Shown: piece by piece, positions 6,656 to 9,036 of the stretch
How positions within the stretch are numbered: the stretch's first letter is position 1
How the letters are laid out: each line of letters begins with the position of its first letter
Origin: CAVBBU01 sp963593765
GTDB lineage: Bacteria > Bacillota > Clostridia > Lachnospirales > Lachnospiraceae
Direction of reading: 5' to 3'
DNA length: 9,036 nucleotides
Assembly: GCA_963593765.1 (NCBI GenBank)
Contig: CAVBBU010000083.1
Location: 1-9,036, forward strand
The notes under the pieces: model-generated
Database searches by the model: none
What the model was told of the DNA's origin: nothing
Seen by the model: the letters and a program-made list of their open reading frames with translations, nothing else
Made by a program: the position numbers and the translations under genes

Positions 6656-6684
6656 ATAATAAACCTATAAACCCTGTTTGTCAA
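6656..6684 (-). promoter_or_regulatory. Promoter of the ABC importer operon
   Basis: On the minus strand, -35 TTGACA (6684-6679, perfect) and -10 TATTAT (6661-6656, 5 of 6) are separated by exactly 17 bp. The predicted start at about 6649 gives a leader of about 270 nt before the first permease, enough for the leader ORF and attenuator. The near-consensus promoter suggests strong constitutive initiation with control exerted downstream in the leader. Confidence 0.88.
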
Positions 6685-6695
6685 TAGGATTTTGC

Positions 6696-6728
6696 ACTGG
6701 GAAGTTACTGGGAAGTTACTCTGGGAAA
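6696..6728. repeat. Tandem 11-bp repeats between divergent promoters
   Basis: ACTGGGAAGTT occurs twice head to tail (6696-6706 and 6707-6717), followed by a degenerate third copy (ACTCTGGGAAA, 6718-6728). The repeats start about 12 bp upstream of the -35 of the importer promoter and end just before the putative promoter of the surface gene. They span one helical turn per unit, so a regulator could bind on one face. No known regulator site was recognised. Confidence 0.6.
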
Positions 6729-6730
6729 CG

Positions 6731-6767
6731 GTTAGTATTGACTAACGGGGGGGTATGATATCATATG
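6731..6767 (+). promoter_or_regulatory. Putative surface-gene promoter with G7 tract in the spacer
   Basis: A candidate -35 TTGACT (6738-6743) and an extended -10 TGA-TATCAT (6756-6764) are 15 bp apart. The spacer contains seven consecutive Gs (6747-6753). The -35 lies inside an inverted repeat GTTAGT-attg-ACTAAC (6731-6746), and the -10 lies in a 12-bp palindrome TATGATATCATA (6754-6765). A spacer of 15 is short; two additional Gs would give the optimal 17. Homopolymeric tracts at this position cause phase variation in other bacteria. The promoter call itself is moderate. Confidence 0.5.
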
Positions 6768-6824
6768 AAAAATATCAAAAAAATGTGAATTATTTAACAT
6801 GGAGATTGGAGGTTGTGGAGGATT

Positions 6825-9036
6825 ATGATTAGAAAAAATATAAAGAAGCAAGTAGCACTACTGCTTGTAGCAAGTATGCTGATGGGATTTTCACTGTCAA
6901 CCGTAGATAGTATAGATGTACACGCAGAATCAACTACGCCTAGTCTAAGTGCATATGCCTCTAAGGAAGACCTGCAAAATAGCTTTGCACCTAAAGAAGA
7001 CGGAACAGCAGAGGAAGATAATATAGGTAAGCTAATATTTGGTAAGAATGAAGATGGAAACGATCAGGAATGGTATATTCTAGGTAAGGATAGTGGAGTA
7101 GATGGAGAGAATACAGCTATCTTTGCAGCCAGCAATATGATTTACTATCATGACGGTACCAAGCTATCTGTAATGTTTGAAGATAATTATAGTATAGATA
7201 AAACCTATACATCTGATATGGGAACATACACAAGCGGTTCGCCAACTAATAATCTAGTATCACCAAACCATTACGGAGCAAGTGATATAAGACAGGTTTT
7301 ACTTCAGATAGCAGGAGAAAAGGATATAGATGAAGATGTTACTAATATATCTAAGGATAGGTATTCATCGCTGTTTAGTGAAGCAGAGCTGGGATTGCTT
7401 CAGGCAACCACAGTAAGAACAGATGACTTTAGAGGAGATAGTCAAGTTTCTTATCTAGAAGCTCCAAATTACTATACAACCAGCGATAAGCTCTACCTTG
7501 GAGCGTGGGATTATGATGGGAAGAAAGCAAACTATCCATGGGCATCAGGACAGGATAGAACAAAGTTTTATGTGGGAAGCGAGGACAGCAAAAAAGTTTT
7601 GAACATGGATACATATTGGTCGGAGCCAAGCAGTGGAAACTACTATTGGTTCTGGCTGCGGTCGCCGTATAGTATTGACTATGACCTCAGCTTGATCGCG
7701 AATCCAGGCTCGGGTGTTCGCAGCTACTGCGTGGACGACGACTATATCGGTGTTCGCCCCGCTTCAAATTTGAATCTTTCCTCTGTCCTCTTCGCATCTT
7801 CTACTACAGCTGATGGTAGCAGTGAAAGTGGCGTGGTGAAAGATATTACTTCAGGTACGGCAATGACTCTCCGTATGAAAGGTGATGGAGACGATGCAAA
7901 AGAGCAGCTCGGCGGAACCGTCGGCGGTGTAAAGCTAGTGGGAAGCGAAGTACAGGTAACAAAAGGAGATACCACGAAGCCTGTAACTCTCATCATACAG
8001 GGTAAGGACAGTAATGGAGACTGGTACTATGCCAAGACGATTACCGAGAATACAACTGTAAAAGCAAGCGATATAACAGATCATGAAGATGCAGATCTCT
8101 CAAAGTGCTATATCTGGCTTGAGGCAACCGGAAAAGACGGAATGATCTACGCAGTCGATTCCGAGATGACTCCAGCACATACACATACATACGACGATAC
8201 ATGGACAGACTTTGATGTAGAGAAGCATGGACATAGATGTACGGATCCAACCTGCCCTAATCCGGATGATGAATCAAGCTTTAGTAACCTTGAGGAGCAC
8301 AGCTGGGGTGATGATAATATTTGTGATATATGCGGATACAAACAGGGAGATCACAGCGTATACAAGGTAGAAAAGAAGCCTACCAGTACGCGACCAGGCT
8401 CTAAGCCTCACCTTGAGTGCAGGCATTGTGATAAGTGGTTTGAGTATCCAGCTATAAATGGGATACTTGTAGAAATCACAGATAAGTCTGCTTATATTAT
8501 CCCAGCAACAGGTGGTGGTAGTAGCTCGGGCGGAAGCTCATCAAGTGTAAGCACTGGCTGGATAAAAGACTCTAAAGGATGGAAATATAGAAATTCCGAC
8601 GGCATACTAGCAAAGGGAACTACCGTAACAGATGCAGATGGAAATAAGGTAGAGAAGATCCTTTGGCAAAAGGCTGGGAATGGATACTATGCATTTGGCT
8701 CTGACGGCTATCTGGTAACAGGCTGGATATATGATAAGCTAGAGGATAAGTGGTATTACTGTGATGAAAACAGTGGTAAGCTGTATGGATGGTTCTACAG
8801 TACAGAGGATAGCTACTGGTATTACCTATCTCCAAGCACAGGAGAGGCATTAACAGGCTGGCACAGCATAAACGGTAAGGATTACTACTTTGCATCCGCA
8901 CCAGCTGCACCAACCTATAGCTTTGATGCAACAACAGATACTTGGATTTACAGCAACATTAATGGAAACAGACCTTTTGGCTCTATGTATGCAAATACAG
9001 TAACACCGGATAACTATACGGTAGATGCAAGCGGAG
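6825..9036 (+). CDS. Large secreted surface protein: DUF6273/C-type-lectin-like domain plus wall-binding repeats, 3' end outside window
   Basis: The frame is open from ATG 6825 to the window edge, 737 codons without a stop. GGAGG occurs 3 nt (6817-6821) and 12 nt (6808-6812) before ATG; neither spacing is ideal. Residues 1-34 form a signal peptide (Lys/Arg, hydrophobic core, cleavage likely after VHA34). Residues about 65-320 resemble DUF6273: EWYILGKDSG, ASDIRQVLLQ, DKLYLGAWD, WLRSP (277-281) and GVRPA (309-313), ending NLNLSSVLFAS. About 330-450 appears beta-rich. Residues 452-540 hold HTHTY and Cys pairs 472/477, 500/503 and 532/535, a probable metal-binding or ribbon-like segment. A Gly/Ser linker (from 563) leads to aromatic G-W repeats of the choline/glucan-binding type. 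Likely role: exported, wall-attached ligand binding; the ligand is unknown. Codon use in the WLRSP-LFAS stretch is GC-richer than in the rest of the gene. Confidence 0.88.
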   Translation, partial: MIRKNIKKQVALLLVASMLMGFSLSTVDSIDVHAESTTPSLSAYASKEDLQNSFAPKEDGTAEEDNIGKLIFGKNEDGNDQEWYILGKDSGVDGENTAIFAASNMIYYHDGTKLSVMFEDNYSIDKTYTSDMGTYTSGSPTNNLVSPNHYGASDIRQVLLQIAGEKDIDEDVTNISKDRYSSLFSEAELGLLQATTVRTDDFRGDSQVSYLEAPNYYTTSDKLYLGAWDYDGKKANYPWASGQDRTKFYVGSEDSKKVLNMDTYWSEPSSGNYYWFWLRSPYSIDYDLSLIANPGSGVRSYCVDDDYIGVRPASNLNLSSVLFASSTTADGSSESGVVKDITSGTAMTLRMKGDGDDAKEQLGGTVGGVKLVGSEVQVTKGDTTKPVTLIIQGKDSNGDWYYAKTITENTTVKASDITDHEDADLSKCYIWLEATGKDGMIYAVDSEMTPAHTHTYDDTWTDFDVEKHGHRCTDPTCPNPDDESSFSNLEEHSWGDDNICDICGYKQGDHSVYKVEKKPTSTRPGSKPHLECRHCDKWFEYPAINGILVEITDKSAYIIPATGGGSSSGGSSSSVSTGWIKDSKGWKYRNSDGILAKGTTVTDADGNKVEKILWQKAGNGYYAFGSDGYLVTGWIYDKLEDKWYYCDENSGKLYGWFYSTEDSYWYYLSPSTGEALTGWHSINGKDYYFASAPAAPTYSFDATTDTWIYSNINGNRPFGSMYANTVTPDNYTVDASG
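7653..7763 (+). other. Candidate DGR-type variable region within the lectin-like domain
   Basis: Between the invariant WLRSP (277-281) and GVRPA (309-313), codons 282-289, 299-302 and 304-308 are all NNY (17 of 17), encoding YSIDYDLS, RSYC and DDDYI. These are separated by fixed-looking codons such as GTG (303). This is the pattern left by A-specific mutagenesis of AAY codons in diversity-generating retroelements, whose target proteins carry a C-type-lectin fold. The 3' flank is GC-rich (GGTGTTCGCCCCGC), comparable in place to an IMH element, and is followed directly by the palindrome TTCAAATTTGAA (7763-7774). Tyr, Asp and Cys are always NNY, so the codon pattern is partly forced by composition. 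No reverse transcriptase or template repeat is in the window. Confidence 0.42.
8553..8892 (+). repeat. Wall-binding (CW_binding-type) aromatic repeats in the surface protein
   Basis: From residue 577 the protein shows imperfect repeats of about 20 residues with the T/Y-G-W...W-Y-Y...G pattern: TGWIKDSKGWKYRNSDG, VTGWIYDKLEDKWYYCDEN, YGWFYSTEDSYWYYL and TGWHSINGKDYYFA. Such repeats form beta-solenoids that bind choline or glucan-like wall polymers, and would tether the exported protein to the cell surface. The sequence continues in a degenerate form to the window edge. Confidence 0.8.

Noticed and set aside
6799..6828. Mini-ORF of nine codons ending in TGA that overlaps the ATG of the surface gene
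   Set aside because: No Shine-Dalgarno precedes it, and its Gly-rich sequence merely reflects the GGAGG-like ribosome site of the real gene.
7429..8934. Several minus-strand open frames of 60-100 codons opposite the surface gene
   Set aside because: They are Ser/His/Tyr-rich antisense shadows of a long coding frame with a signal peptide and recognisable domains, and have no ribosome sites or family resemblance.
7653..9036. A complete DGR cassette within the window
   Set aside because: No second copy of the 7653-7763 segment and no reverse transcriptase frame is present; only the candidate target can be claimed.

Overview
The window comes from a low-GC Gram-positive anaerobe, most likely a host-associated member of the Clostridia (Lachnospiraceae-like). 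The codon use is AT-rich (many ATA, AGA and AAA codons), Shine-Dalgarno sites are strong, a lipobox-type substrate-binding protein is present, and a large secreted protein carries a DUF6273-like domain and choline/glucan-binding-type wall repeats. The genus is not settled by the sequence.

Region 1 (1-2517, + strand): the 3' part of a TopB-type type IA DNA topoisomerase, followed 12 bp later by a left-handed beta-helix (hexapeptide repeat) protein resembling the C-terminal half of GlmU. Region 2 (2518-3318, + strand): a compact type II toxin-antitoxin operon (Phd/YefM antitoxin, RelE/ParE toxin). Its promoter contains a perfect 30-bp palindrome, and the operon ends at a bidirectional terminator shared with the convergent operon.

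Region 3 (3359-6376, - strand): a polar amino acid ABC importer in the order permease, permease, ATPase, lipoprotein receptor. The receptor closely resembles the cysteine-binding protein CjaA of Campylobacter as I remember that sequence. Region 4 (6377-6824) is a divergent control region. On the minus strand a near-consensus promoter drives a leader of about 270 nt. The leader holds a 32-codon ORF with its own Shine-Dalgarno and four consecutive Cys codons, then an intrinsic terminator whose 5' arm can instead pair with a segment inside the small ORF. This is the layout of ribosome-mediated transcription attenuation responding to cysteine, placed in front of a probable cysteine importer, and it is the strongest finding here. 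On the plus strand a putative promoter has a G7 tract in its spacer, which could make the downstream surface gene phase-variable.

Region 5 (6825-9036, + strand, open at the right edge): a large secreted protein with signal peptide, a DUF6273/C-type-lectin-like domain, a Cys-pair segment, a Gly/Ser linker and wall-binding repeats. Inside the lectin-like domain, around 7653-7763, the codon use becomes markedly GC-richer and clusters of NNY codons sit between the invariant WLRSP and GVRPA motifs. This resembles the variable region of a diversity-generating retroelement, but no reverse transcriptase or template repeat lies in the window.
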